From NCBI RefSeq assembly GCF_000283155.1, contig NW_004454181.1, forward strand, positions 26,185,490-26,249,489: a stretch of DNA of 64,000 nt, read 5' to 3'. Of the stretch, positions 35,702 to 46,675 are shown one piece after another. Source of the stretch: Ceratotherium simum simum. Its lineage: Eukaryota; Chordata; Mammalia; Perissodactyla; Rhinocerotidae. Position 1 is the stretch's first letter. Each line of letters opens with the position of its first letter. The position numbers were made by a program, and so were the translations under genes. Under the pieces are notes generated by a model. The model worked only from the letters and a program-made list of their open reading frames with translations, made no database searches and was not told the origin of the DNA.

Positions 35702-36768
35702 GTGTTTTATGTTTTCTTGAGTTTCATGAAAATCTTTATAAAAATCAAGAAGACAGTTTCAACCTCCATTTTTCAAATCCAAGTGCTGAGAGCTAGGGGA
35801 TGTTTTTTTCTTCTCATGACTCAATGTATTACTTGATATATACTGTTGAAAGCAGGATTGGCTCTACACTGGTAAGGGCCAACACATCTGTTATCAAATT
35901 TCTCCTCTTGTTTCTCCACAGGACATTTTAGTTGGGAAATGTAACTATTCAGTTTCATTTAGCAATGAATGGAACTATACAATATGTGTTTGTGTGGTCT
36001 GTCCAATCTAATTCAGTGGCTACTATTTTCAGCTCAGCATTGGTGTCTTTTAGGGAGACAAAAAACCTTTTATTTACCTAGAAGTACTTGCCTTTCTCAT
36101 CCTAGCCTTATTAGGTTTCAGTTTCCATTTGTGCTTTCTCACATCCCCTTCTCTACAATGCCCAATCACAAATTCTGTTTTACATGTTGTTTAGTTTGTT
36201 CTGTTTTAGTTATTTACTGCCCTAATCCAGGTGTGGATATGTTTTTACATCTGTCATTAAAATAAGAGTCTTTTTTGGTGATGTCTGAGTCACGTTGGCG
36301 TTGGTATTATAATTATTCTCATTTTCATTATCTGAACTCTTAGAAAACATTGTCACAATATTCACAAGGTTGAAAATTAAACTAGCACAATATTGGTACA
36401 AGGCACAACAGTTAATCCACAGACAAAGCCAAAGACTGACTGTTAATGCTTATGATTGCAACGCACTTAAGTTACACACTTAAATTGCGTCACTCTGGAG
36501 TGACGCAACAATGGATATTCCATTTTCCGAAACTGCAAATCATGGTTGCCAACATCAGCAGCCAGGGAAAAAAAAAACTATAGCAACTAGGAATGGCACA
36601 AAATCTATGCCTTAACCACTTGACGGTAAAGACAGTGCTGCTTACACCCTGACTTTTTGGGCCACCTTATGGGTTTTGTACTTTCCCCACCCGTCCACCC
36701 AAACTGGAACTTTTGAAGTCCGGAGGAGGGATTTCCCGGCACAGTTCAGGAAACCTGGACGGTTGGTC
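35702..36768. other. Unassigned DNA upstream of plus ZNF promoter
   Basis: No gene or named repeat is seen in this kilobase. A short inverted-repeat-like ttgcgtcactctggagtgacgcaa at 36484-36507 is palindromic (TTGCGTCACTC / GAGTGACGCAA). Confidence 0.4.
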
Positions 36769-36769
36769 A

Positions 36770-37035
36770 CCCTACATCAGTCTCCCCCTTCCATTCCTTC
36801 AGTGTCCTCCATTTTTCTGTCTCCGAGTCTTGCCTCTCCTCCACTCTTGCCTCTGTCCTCAGTTTCCCACTCTCAATCCGTCAGTCTCCTCCCTTTTGTC
36901 CCTAAGTCTCCATTCTCTGTTCTAATGTCTTTTTGTCCTTTAGTCTTCCTTTCTCTCTTCCTTAATTTCTACTTCGTGTCTCAAGTCTCCTCGTCCCTGA
37001 CTCAATTTTCTTGCTTTTTCATCAGTCGGCCCCTG
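36770..37035. repeat. Pyrimidine-rich degenerate tract
   Basis: About 260 bp of mostly C and T on the plus strand with recurring cagtctcc/taagtctcc/cttcagtgtcctcc phrases, roughly every 20-30 bp. Long ORFs through it (179 and 70 codons) are serine/proline/leucine low-complexity and not genes. It lies about 400 bp upstream of the plus ZNF promoter. Confidence 0.6.
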
Positions 37036-37379
37036 CAATTTATTACTGTAGTTGTAATTTCCCCAGGAGGATTCCTTATAATTGTTATTAGCATAATTAA
37101 CTGTTTATGCCCCCCCCTCTACTCCCCCGGGAACTCCTCCATCACTTTTGCCCCTCCCTCCAACAGTGGAATCCGCTGGTGTAGGGCTGTACCATTTACC
37201 AGCACTTTTAAGTAGACTTTCAGAAGAAAGAATTGCACCATTCCAAATTGCTTTTACACCAGTTACAGTCTTCCAGTCAAGTACTGTTATCACTACAGCT
37301 TCTTCCCCAAGCCTGTGAAAGCTCTCTGCAAAAGTTTGCACTTTACTGGTTTGTATAATCCTCCTTTCCTTCATCTTCT

Positions 37380-37645
37380 TCCCCATCCCCTCGCTGCCGC
37401 AGCGATACGGCCCAGCCTTAGGCTTCGAATAAACCGAATTCCTCCGCTTGTACGGAACTGCCCGGGCTCTCAAGATGGCGGCTCCCATTGAGACACAGTG
37501 CAGGGAGCGGCCATATTCCTTCTCAACAAAGCCGCCGAGGCCCCGAGCTCTGCTCGTCCAGGCAGGAAGCGGGAGAGTCCGCCAGTATGGATGTGACAGC
37601 CGTCCCGGGTTAAGCCGTGACGGGCGTTTCAGAACTTGATAATCC
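37380..37645 (+). promoter_or_regulatory. CpG-rich promoter of plus ZNF gene
   Basis: CpG-dense stretch (ctcgctgccgcagcgatacg, aaagccgccgaggccccgag) upstream of the plus-strand ZNF exons. It has a YY1 site at 37471, a second YY1-like gccatatt near 37510, and an ETS-like caggaagcggg near 37563. Transcription start and exon 1 donor are not defined by sequence alone. Confidence 0.65.
37471..37482 (+). promoter_or_regulatory. YY1 binding site CAAGATGGCGGC
   Basis: Exact match to the strong YY1 consensus (AAnATGGCGGC) that sits at or just after the start site of many CpG promoters. It suggests the transcription start of the plus ZNF gene is near 37450-37480. Confidence 0.8.
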
Positions 37646-38885
37646 AGCTGGGGGTCCGAAGGGGTATTTATGGGTTGAGTCATGAAGAAGTCTATGATTG
37701 TTATTGGGGCAGGGGTCCGTGAGGGTCAGTAATTGGAGGTCCATGGGGTCAGAGATGGGAAGTCTCTTTGATGAGTGTTGGGTATATAGGGGGCTCAGTC
37801 ATAGGGAGGGCTGGATGATCTGTGGGTCAGGGATGGCGGGCCTGTGCGCTGATGGGGTAGCGGTGTGGCCAGTGCTGTGATGGGGTTGGAGGTGGAGGTG
37901 CTCTTTGGGATTTGTGATTTCTGCACCTGGTGATTCAGTGATATGTAGGGGTCATTAATGGGTCCAGGAGCTCATAAAGGTCAGTCCCACTTTACTGGGA
38001 AAGGCCTCCCTTTACAGTAATCTCTGCAGGTGAGAGGCCGACCCCAAGTTGAAGCCACTCCTCAGATGTTTTTTCAGGCCATCATCTCCCCCCATCACCC
38101 CCGACCTCACAGGAAAAAACATCCTTTGAACAGTCTAAAGGGATAGGATTATTATTGTCAATTCCTTTTAGCCCGAGACCAGCGGGAACACCCTCTAGTT
38201 GATAAGTTGAGTTTATTGCTCTTGCATCTGGTTAGGAACACGGACACCATGGGGAACTGGAGGGCGTCTCAGTGAGAGACGTGTTAGGAAGTACTTCTTA
38301 CAGGATTTGGCCTTGTGTTAGGTGATTTTGAGGAGAGCTTAATGAAATGGGCTCTTCTCTGAATTGGCTGTTGTCAGGAAGTGAGGTACTTCAGTGATTG
38401 GGCGTTTTAATAAATCTTACCTAGAGAGAGGAGAGACTAGAGTGAAGCTAAAGCTGTAATAGGAAAAGAAGTACCAGTCCTTGGTGTCAGCTGGGAGAGA
38501 GGATGTTTGGTATTTTGCGGATGGGACAGTGTTGATGTTTTGTCTGTGTTCAAATATCATTTCAGAGAGGTCTTGTTTTTGTCTTGATCTGTCATTGTCA
38601 CAGAGTGGCCTTGTCTGATGTTGATGTTCTGTGTCATTGTTTCTGTTGAATAGGAGAGTTGTGAGTGCCAGGCCAGCTCTCAGATGTGAGGGGCTGCTTT
38701 TTCTCTTTCTCATGTAAGGTGTGATTTCAGCCCTGCCCCTTGCTGAGTTTATTGAAATCGTTCTACTTTCTATTCAACAAACATTTATTAAATTTTGTTT
38801 ATTAGGTAAACATTTATTAACCTGCTGCTTGTTGCAGAGCTGGGTGTTTAGAGACAATCACGACAATTTGATTGTTTCCTTCCAG

Positions 38886-39011
38886 GTTCATTTTGAGAAA
38901 GCCTGGGATAACCCCATATGAAACAATGTCCCTGTCCTGGGAGCACTCACTTCCTCTGAATGAGTTCAGCTCTGTCTGTATGACCCTCCTGGGACTGAGA
39001 AGAATTTACCA
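38886..39011 (+). other. Possible 5'-UTR exon of plus ZNF gene
   Basis: A strong acceptor (tttgattgtttccttccag) is followed 126 bp later by a strong donor (TTACCA|gtaagtat). The stretch is non-repetitive and lies between the CpG promoter and the start-codon exon. No long ORF. Inferred from splice signals only. Confidence 0.35.
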
Positions 39012-39112
39012 GTAAGTATCTTCCTGCATTTTGGTATATTTCTGTTTATCAGTGGTTCCAACCTATCACTGTTTTCTTTGTTTCATTTATTTATTTTATT
39101 TATTTATTTTTA

Positions 39113-39311
39113 ATTTTTATTTATTTATTTTTTCCCCCAAAGCCCCAGTAGATAGTTGTATGTCATAGTTGCATAGCCTTCTAGTTGCTGTATGTGGGAC
39201 GCAGCCTCAGCATGGCCGGAGAAGCGGTGCGTCGGTGTGCGCCCGGGGTCCGAACCCGGGCCGCCAGCAGTGGAGCACGTGCAGTTAACCGCTAAGCCAC
39301 GGGGCCGGCCC
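39113..39311 (-). mobile_element. ERE SINE (9)
   Basis: Reverse-oriented short ERE of the younger subtype: agatagttgtatgtcatagt, gacgcagcctcagcatggcc, aaccgctaagccacggggcc. The 3' end merges with a (tttatt)n tract. Confidence 0.92.
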
Positions 39312-39690
39312 TGATTTATTTATTTTAATTGAAGTATAGTTGACATACAAAATTATATTAGTTTTGGGTGTACAATATAGTGATTTGACATTTATATACA
39401 TTATAAAATGATCACCACTGACAAGTCTAGCAACCATCTGTCACCATACAAAGTTATTACAACGTTATTGACTGTATTCCCTATGTTGTGTATTACATCC
39501 TTGTGACTTATTTATTTTATAACTGGAAGTTTGCTCTTCTTAATCCCCTTCACCTATTTCGCCCATCCCCCTCTCCCCTCTGGTGACCACCAGTTTGTTT
39601 GGTGTATCTATGAGTTTATTTCTGTTTTGTTTTGTTTTGTTTTTTAGATTCCACATATAAGTGAAATCACACAGTGTTTGTCCTATTTTC
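39312..39690 (-). repeat. Antisense L1 3' end
   Basis: aattgaagtatagttgacat, tttgggtgtacaatatagtg, tctggtgaccaccagtttg and attccacatataagtgaaat, in the order of an antisense L1 3' UTR. Intronic to the plus ZNF gene. Confidence 0.75.
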
Positions 39691-40127
39691 TTATATAGAC
39701 AGTTGTGCTTTTGAAAATCAGGAATAAAAATTTAAACAAAAAAATCTTAAAATCAACAAAATCAACAGTTTTGATCCATGAATATTGACTTGGCAAGAGA
39801 ATTTGCTGGGTTAGGGAAAATATAAAAGAGCTCTTAGGATTTTGCTGGCTGCTTCTGTCTAGGGAATGTGGGTGCATCCTTCAGTTTTCTACTTGGTCAT
39901 TCCCGTTCTTACTGCCAGGGAACTGCTCCATCTGCAGTTAAATCTTGACATATGTAAAGATTACATATATATATGTAATATATCCATATATATATCCATG
40001 GTTATTATCTCATGAGAGAGTCCTACAAATAGAACTACAAATAGAATTGCTGGTTCAAAGGGAACAATAAGGTGTTAGCAAATCAACACGAAACATATCT
40101 GCATTTATCCAATTAAAAATACACCTT

Positions 40128-40432
40128 GGGCCGGCCCTGTGGCTTAGCGGTTAGGTGCGCGCGCTCAGCTGCTGGAGGCCCGGGTCGGCTCCCGGGCGCG
40201 CACTGACGCACCGCTTCTCTGGCCATGCTGAGGCCGCATTCCACATATAGCAACTAGAAAGATGTGCAACTATGACATACAACTATCTACTGGAGCTTTA
40301 GGGGAAAAAGAAAAAAGGAGGAGGATTGGCAATAGATGTTAGCTCACAGCCGGTCTTCCTCAGCAAAAAGAGGAGGATTAGCATGGATGTTAGCTCAGGG
40401 CTGATCTTCCTCACAAAAAAAAAAAAAAAAAG
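40128..40432 (+). mobile_element. ERE SINE (10), full length, 13-bp TSD
   Basis: gggccggccctgtggcttag head through poly(A). The target-site duplication aaaaatacacctt is perfect at 40115-40127 and 40433-40445. Little divergence from the other young copies. It lies about 100 bp upstream of the start-codon exon of the plus ZNF gene. Confidence 0.96.
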
Positions 40433-40540
40433 AAAAATACACCTTGTCCAAGTTCTCTGTGATCATATTATAATCACAAGAGGACTTCCTTCACATGGTG
40501 CTTGCTGACTCTTCTGTAGGGACCAAACGACCTTCTACAG

Positions 40541-40692
40541 GGTGGCGTGTTGTCTACCTGACTTGTGGTGGTGGTTGTTTCTAGACAGGTGAGTGTCAGT
40601 TCTGGCCCCTGGAGGCTCCAGTCTGTCTCCCAGTCCTGGTGTCTTAGATCTCTGCCCTTTTGGAAAAGAAGCAGAAAATGACCAAGTCTCAG
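40541..40692 (+). CDS. Start-codon exon of plus KRAB-ZNF gene (MTKSQ)
   Basis: The exon ends gcagaaaATGACCAAG then TCTCAG|gtgagt, so the coding part is M-T-K-S-Q (ATG at 40678) and joins KRAB-A in phase 0. The 5' edge is set at an acceptor-like ccttctacag|GGTGGC because the paralogous minus exon shares it. An alternative acceptor, cttctgtag at 40511-40519, is also good. The assembled ORF (15 + 127 + 96 + 1157 nt) is exactly 465 codons including the stop, which supports this model. Confidence 0.8.
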
Positions 40693-41059
40693 GTGAGTTG
40701 CTTGCTTATTTTGTAGTTGGTTTCTATACAACCAAGTGGAAAAGTGCAGAAAGCTAAAAATTAGGATTAGGGAAAATGTAGAGAGAATAAAAGATAAAGA
40801 CTTGGAAAGAGTTGCTATGTAATATACAGATTATATGGTTTTAAACCAGATAAAACCACTATTATACTTCAAATATATATACATTTGTTATATATAAATT
40901 GTATATAAATATAATACATTTACTATATTTATGATATCTATTTTATATACATATAAATTAAAGTGCCAATTTGTCTGATCTTTTCTAGCAGCCACAGTGG
41001 AAAGGCAGAGGACATCTACATGATTTGCATTCTTCATAAAGAGAAATCAGCTGAATTCT

Positions 41060-41299
41060 TTTTTTATGAGGAAGATTGGCCCTGAGCTAGCATTCCCTGC
41101 CCATCTTCCTCTTTTAGCTGAGGAAGATTAGCCCTGAGCTAACATCTTTGCTCATCTTCCTCTATTTTGTATGTAGGACACTGCCACAGCGTGGCTTGAT
41201 GAGCAATGCATAGGTCCACCCCCCGGATTTGAGCCCGCGAGCCCTGGGCTGCTGAAGTGGATCGCACAAACTTAACCACTATGCCACTGGGCCAGCCCC
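41060..41299 (-). mobile_element. ERE SINE (11)
   Basis: Reverse-oriented older ERE: ttatgaggaagattggccct, agctgaggaagattagccct, actatgccactgggccagcc. Short repeat cagctgaatt on both sides is the probable TSD. Confidence 0.9.
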
Positions 41300-41359
41300 C
41301 ACAGCTGAATTTTTAATGAAAATATTTCTTGCCACTAGGACTAAAAGAAATTAATTTTT

Positions 41360-41545
41360 GGGCCAGCCCCAGTGGCCTAGTGGTTAAATTTGGCACACTC
41401 CACTTCAGCAGCCCAGGTTCAGTTCCTGGGTGCCGACCTACACCCTGGTCAGCAGCCATGCTGTGGCAGCGGCCCGCATACAAAACAGAGGAAGATTGGC
41501 AGCACATGTTAGCTCAGGGAGAATATTCCTAAGCAGGAAAAAAAT
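41360..41545 (+). mobile_element. ERE SINE (12)
   Basis: ggccagccccagtggcctag head and gccatgctgtggcagcggcc middle; flanked by aaattaattttt on both sides, the likely TSD. Oriented opposite to ERE 11 only about 60 bp away, forming an inverted SINE pair. Confidence 0.88.
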
Positions 41546-42428
41546 ATATATAAATTAATTTTTTTCAGTCTTTCTATAGATGATGTCCTGACCTGTACTC
41601 CTATATAAATGTATTGTAGATTTTTTGTGGTTGTATCTAAAAACATTTCTTTTAGAGGTCAGTTATCATAATGTTAAAGCTGAACTCCATAAGCATTCTT
41701 ACTTAGGGAACTATGGTACAGTGTACCCAGGGACAGAATCTAGATAGGATGGAATGATGAGTGTCTGTTTGTCTCCAGAGTAAATATTTCTCTCAAATAG
41801 GCAGTTCTTTAGTTATATTTCAGTGGCAAATGCTTGGAGAGCAGGGGTCTCAGATTCTCCATAGTCTTTGCTGTGGTCTCAGGGTTTGTGAGGCTGCTCC
41901 CTAACTCAATGCCAGTTCTGTCTCTGTTTTTCAGTTTATAAAATCATTTTGCTATTTTTTTTCCTGGTCCAAATTATCTCTACTTGGTATAAACATTTAA
42001 AAAATGCAAAAAAGTAAAAATTATAAAGTGAAAGGGCCTCTAATTTAATATTCTCTTCCTCCTGGGATGACTAGTATTAATAATTTGTGATGTTTAGATA
42101 TTTTTCTCCATCTAGAAATTATTGATTCTATTGTTTTTAAAACATAAAGTCTCAACTGTATTATTTAACTGATTGACTGTCCAATTTTCCCAGTACCATT
42201 TGTTGAATAATTCACTTATTTGAAATGCTGCCTTTATTGAATTGTCACTTGTGATGGGTCTCTTTTGCTCTTTTGTTCTCCTGATATGTTTGGTTGTTTT
42301 TGCTAAAGACAAAATTTTATATCATTTTTATCAATAGGCATGATGTATAACTGGGCATATAGTTTTGTATGCTATGGTAAAATGATGAGAATGGTCGCTT
42401 CAGATTGAACAGGAACATGCTATTATAG

Positions 42429-42575
<147 letters not shown>

Positions 42576-42800
42576 TAACTCAGCGTTATCCAAGCCAGTG
42601 CCTCTTCCTTCTCATTTGATTGAGTTGGGTGGGTTCCTGACGTATATAATGACTTTCTGCTCTCTTTCCTCTCTCCAGTGAAAGGTATTTACTTTGCTGA
42701 GGGTCAGCTGGACAGCTTCATTGTGGGGCTCCTAAAATGGCACCCTTTCTTCTCTTTTCAGTGTAGTCAACCCAGTTCCTCTATGATTTTTCTGTAATAG

Positions 42801-42896
42801 GGTATCCAGTTTCCAAACCAGATGTCATCTCCAAGTTGGAACAAGGAGAAGATCCATGGATCATAAAGAAAGACATATCAATTTGGATCTATCCAG
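42801..42896 (+). CDS. KRAB-B exon of plus ZNF gene, GC donor
   Basis: A 96-nt exon after acceptor tttctgtaatag. In phase 1 it reads [15 protein letters not shown] then [17 protein letters not shown], a typical KRAB-B. The donor is CCAG|gcgaca, whereas the paralog has CCAG|gtgagt: GC replaces GT, and +5 and +6 are also unfavourable. If the donor is skipped, translation continues 11 codons ([11 protein letters not shown]) to TGA at 42929-42931, giving a 90-residue KRAB-only protein. If the GC donor is used, the phase joins correctly to the finger exon at 51042. Confidence 0.9.
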
Positions 42897-45800
42897 GCGA
42901 CAGTCTGGCAGATGGGAGACAAGGGAAGTGAAATCTGTTTCTTTGTTTTTGTTTTTAATTGACTTGTGGCTGAGACTTATGTTTCCACCCGGATTGGTAG
43001 CTCCTATTCCTTCTTGCTCCTGTGATGAGCATGCAGTAGGTATTCAGCAACTAGTTAACTGAGTAATAGTGAGCCTTGTACAGAAGAGAAATTTCTTATT
43101 GATCCCCTCAACGGTCATATTTTAGTGCCTTTCTAAAAGAAGTTCAAAGGCAATAGAAGGCAAATGCTTTTCAGGAACATAGGTTGTACATGGAAAGACA
43201 AGACATGAAGATTCATGGCTGTATAAAATTGCATGTCCAATATAGTTACCGCTTTAGGAGTTCAGTGAAAATGATAGTCTAAAGAGATATGGCATAATTT
43301 AAGAAGGCGTTTTTCAAAACATGAACCAGCTACTTTGAAGTATATCTGAAGTATGGGTTAGGCAGGAAGAGGAGGGTGAGGGGCAAGCTCTAGGAAAGGA
43401 CGTGCACAAATTCTTGGAGTTAGGAATCAGTGTGGCTTTTCTGGCAAAAATTTGCTAGGCTTATTTGATTTCAATAAAAGATATTTATTGGAGAATAGTG
43501 GAATATAAGCTTGGATACACAGTGTGAATACAGACAGTTAATATTTCGTTAGCTGTACCCTGAAGTTTTATCATTTTTTTTAAACAGCTTTGAGATATAA
43601 CTCACAGGCCATACAATTCACCCATTTCAAGTAAACAATTGAGTGGTTTTTAGCCTATTCACAGATATGTGCAACTCTTGCCACAGTCAGTTTTAAAACA
43701 TTTTTATCACCTCCAAAAGAAACCCTGTACCCTTTAGCTATCACTCCCCTATTCCCCATCTCCCCAGCCCTGAGCAACCCCTAATCTACTTTCTGTATCT
43801 GTTTATTGATTTGCCTACTCTTGATATTTCATATAAATGTAATCATATAATATGTGGTCTTTTGCGACTGGCTTCTTTCACTTAGCATAATCTTTTCGAG
43901 GTGCATTGACATTATAGCGTATATCAATACTTCATTCCTTTTTTTGGCTGAATAATACTCTGTTATATGGCTATACTACATTTTGTTTATCCATTCATCA
44001 GTTGTTGGACATTTGGCTTGTTTCTACCTTTTGGCTATAAGAATAATGCTACTATAAATATTCATGTGCAAGTTTTTGTGTAGACATATGTTTTATTTTT
44101 TCTTGGTATGTATCTAGGAGTGGAATTGCTGGGTCATATAGCAACTCTATGTTTCACCAAAATGATCCTCAATGACTAATTATGTTGAGCATCTTTTCAT
44201 GTGCTTATCGGCCATTTATATATCTTCTTTGGAAAATAGGCTATTCAGATCCTTTGTCCATTTTTGCATTGAGTTATTTGTCTTTTTATTATTGAGTTGT
44301 AAGAGTTCTTTATATAAATAAAGTTCTTATGTAGAACTTATATGGAACTTTCATATAAATTTCTTTCTGTAGATTTTTTTTTTGTATAGAGGTTTTTTTG
44401 ATATAAGTCTTGTATCAGATATATGATTTGCAAGTACTTCCTCCCGCTCTGTGGGTTGTCTTTTCACTTTTTTGATAGTGTCCTTTGAAGCACAAGGGTT
44501 TTTAATTTAGATGAAGTCCAGTTTATCTATTTTTCTTTTGTTGCTCGTGCTTTTGATGTCGTAGCCAAGAGTCCATTGCCAAATCTGAAGTCATGAAGAT
44601 TTATCCCTATGTTCTTTTTCTAAGAGTTTTATACTTTTAGCTCTTACATTTAGGTCTTTGATCCATTTTGAGTTAATTTTTGCATATGGTGTGAGGTAAG
44701 AGTCCAACTTCCTTCTTTTGCATGTGGATATCCAGTTGTTCAGCACCATTTATTGAAAAGACTATTCTTTTCCCATTGAGTGGTCTTGGCACCCTTGCCA
44801 AAAATCAATTGGCCATAAATGAAAGCATTTATTTCTAGACTGTCTGTACTATTCTATTGATCTGTATATCTGTCCTTAAGCTGGTATCACACTCTCTTGA
44901 TTACTGTTATGTATAGTAAGTTTTGAAGTTGGGAAGGATCATTCTTCCAATGTTGTTTTTCTTTTTCAAGATTGTTTTGGCTCTTCAGGGTCCATGTGAA
45001 TTTTAGAATCAGAGTATCAATCTCTACAAATAAACCTCTTCAGATTCTGATAGGAATTGGTTGAGTTTGTAGATCACTTTGAGGAGTATTGCCATCTTAA
45101 CAATATTAAGTCTCCTGAACCATGGAACATGAAATGTTTTTCCATTTATTTGGATCTTCTTTAATTTCTTTCAACGATGTTTTGCACTTTTCAGAGTATA
45201 TGTTTTGTACTTCTTTGTTAAATTTAGTTCTTAGTATTTTATACTATTTGATGCTATTGTAAATGGAATTGTTTCATTAATTTCATTTTTGGATTGTCTA
45301 TTGCAAGTGTATAGAAATATAATTGATTTTTATATATTGGTCTGGTATCTTGCAAACTTGCTGAACTCATTTATTAATTCCAATAGTTATTGGTTGATTC
45401 CTTAGGATTTTCTGTATAAATGATTTTGTCATCTACAAATAGAGATAGTTTTAAACATTCCTTTACACATTAGATGCCTTTTAGTACTTTTTCTTGCTTA
45501 ACTGCCTGGCTAAAACTTCCAGTACAGTGTTGAATAGCATGGTGAGTGGACGTCCTTGTTTTGTTTTTGATCTTATTGGGAAAATCCAGTCATTCACCAT
45601 TAAGTATTTTAGCTGTAGGTTGTCATGCCCTTTGTCAGGTTGAGAAAGTTCTCTTCTATTCCTAGTTTGTTGAGTGTTTTTATCATGAAAATGTGTTGGA
45701 TTGTGACAAATGCATTTTCTGTACTTATCGAGGTAATCTGTTTATATGATATATTACTGAATTTTAATTAATAGATTTTTGGATAGTAAGCCAGCCTTAC

Positions 45801-45912
45801 ATTCCTGGACAAGTTCTACTTGGTGATGATGTATAATTCTTTTTATGTGTTGCTGGATTTGGTTTGCTAGTTGTGTTGGGGGTCCGCAGGACCAACCTCA
45901 GTTTTGGTGATT

Positions 45913-46090
45913 CACTAGGAAGAGGATTGGCCCTGAGCTAACATCTATGCCCATCTTCGTCTACTTTATATGGGTTGCCACCACAGCATGGCTTGACAAG
46001 CGGTACATCAGTGCGCGCCTGGGATTTTTGAACCTGGGCCACAGAAGCAGAGCATGTGCACTTAACTGCTTACACCACCGGGCTGACCCC
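45913..46090 (-). mobile_element. ERE SINE (13)
   Basis: Short reverse-oriented ERE: aggaagaggattggccctga, accacagcatggcttgacaa, accaccgggctgacccc. Inserted in the antisense L1. Confidence 0.88.
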
Positions 46091-46675
46091 TAGAAGGACT
46101 TTTACTCCTAGAGAAGCTGTTATACTCATGGTTATAGTTTATTACAGTGACAGAATTTACCGGTCTAAGTCTGGACTTTCTTTGTGGGAAGATTGTTTTT
46201 TTTACTAAGTTTCTTGATGTGGATCTATTTAGATTATCTACTTTTTCTTGTGTGAGTTTTGGTAATTCATGTCTTGCAAGGAATTTTTCCATTTCATCTA
46301 AATTGTCAAATTCTTTGGTATAAAATTTTTCATAACAATATTTCTTATTGTTCTTTTATGTCTATAGGATCTAGTCTAGAGATGTTCTTTCATTCCTGAT
46401 ATTGCTACTTTATGTCTTCTCTGTTTATTTCCTCATCACTAGCTAACACCTGTCAATTTCATTAATTTTTTTCAAATAATCAACTTTTGATTTCATTGAT
46501 TTTTTTTTTCTATTTTTTGCCCATTTTCTATTTCATTGATTTCCACTTTGATTTTTACTTTTTCCTGTGTTCTACTTATTCTGGGTTTAATTTGCTCTTG
46601 TTCTAGCTTCTTAAGGTGGAAGCTTAGATCGTTGATTTGAAACCTGTTTTGTTTTCTAATAAAAGTGTTTAAATA

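Noticed and set aside
36676..37215. 179-codon plus ORF
   Set aside because: It is a low-complexity serine/proline/leucine translation of the pyrimidine-rich tract, with no splice signals or family resemblance.
37105..37683. 192-codon minus ORF across the plus ZNF promoter
   Set aside because: It covers the CpG and YY1 promoter on the opposite strand and has no recognisable domain; open by base composition.
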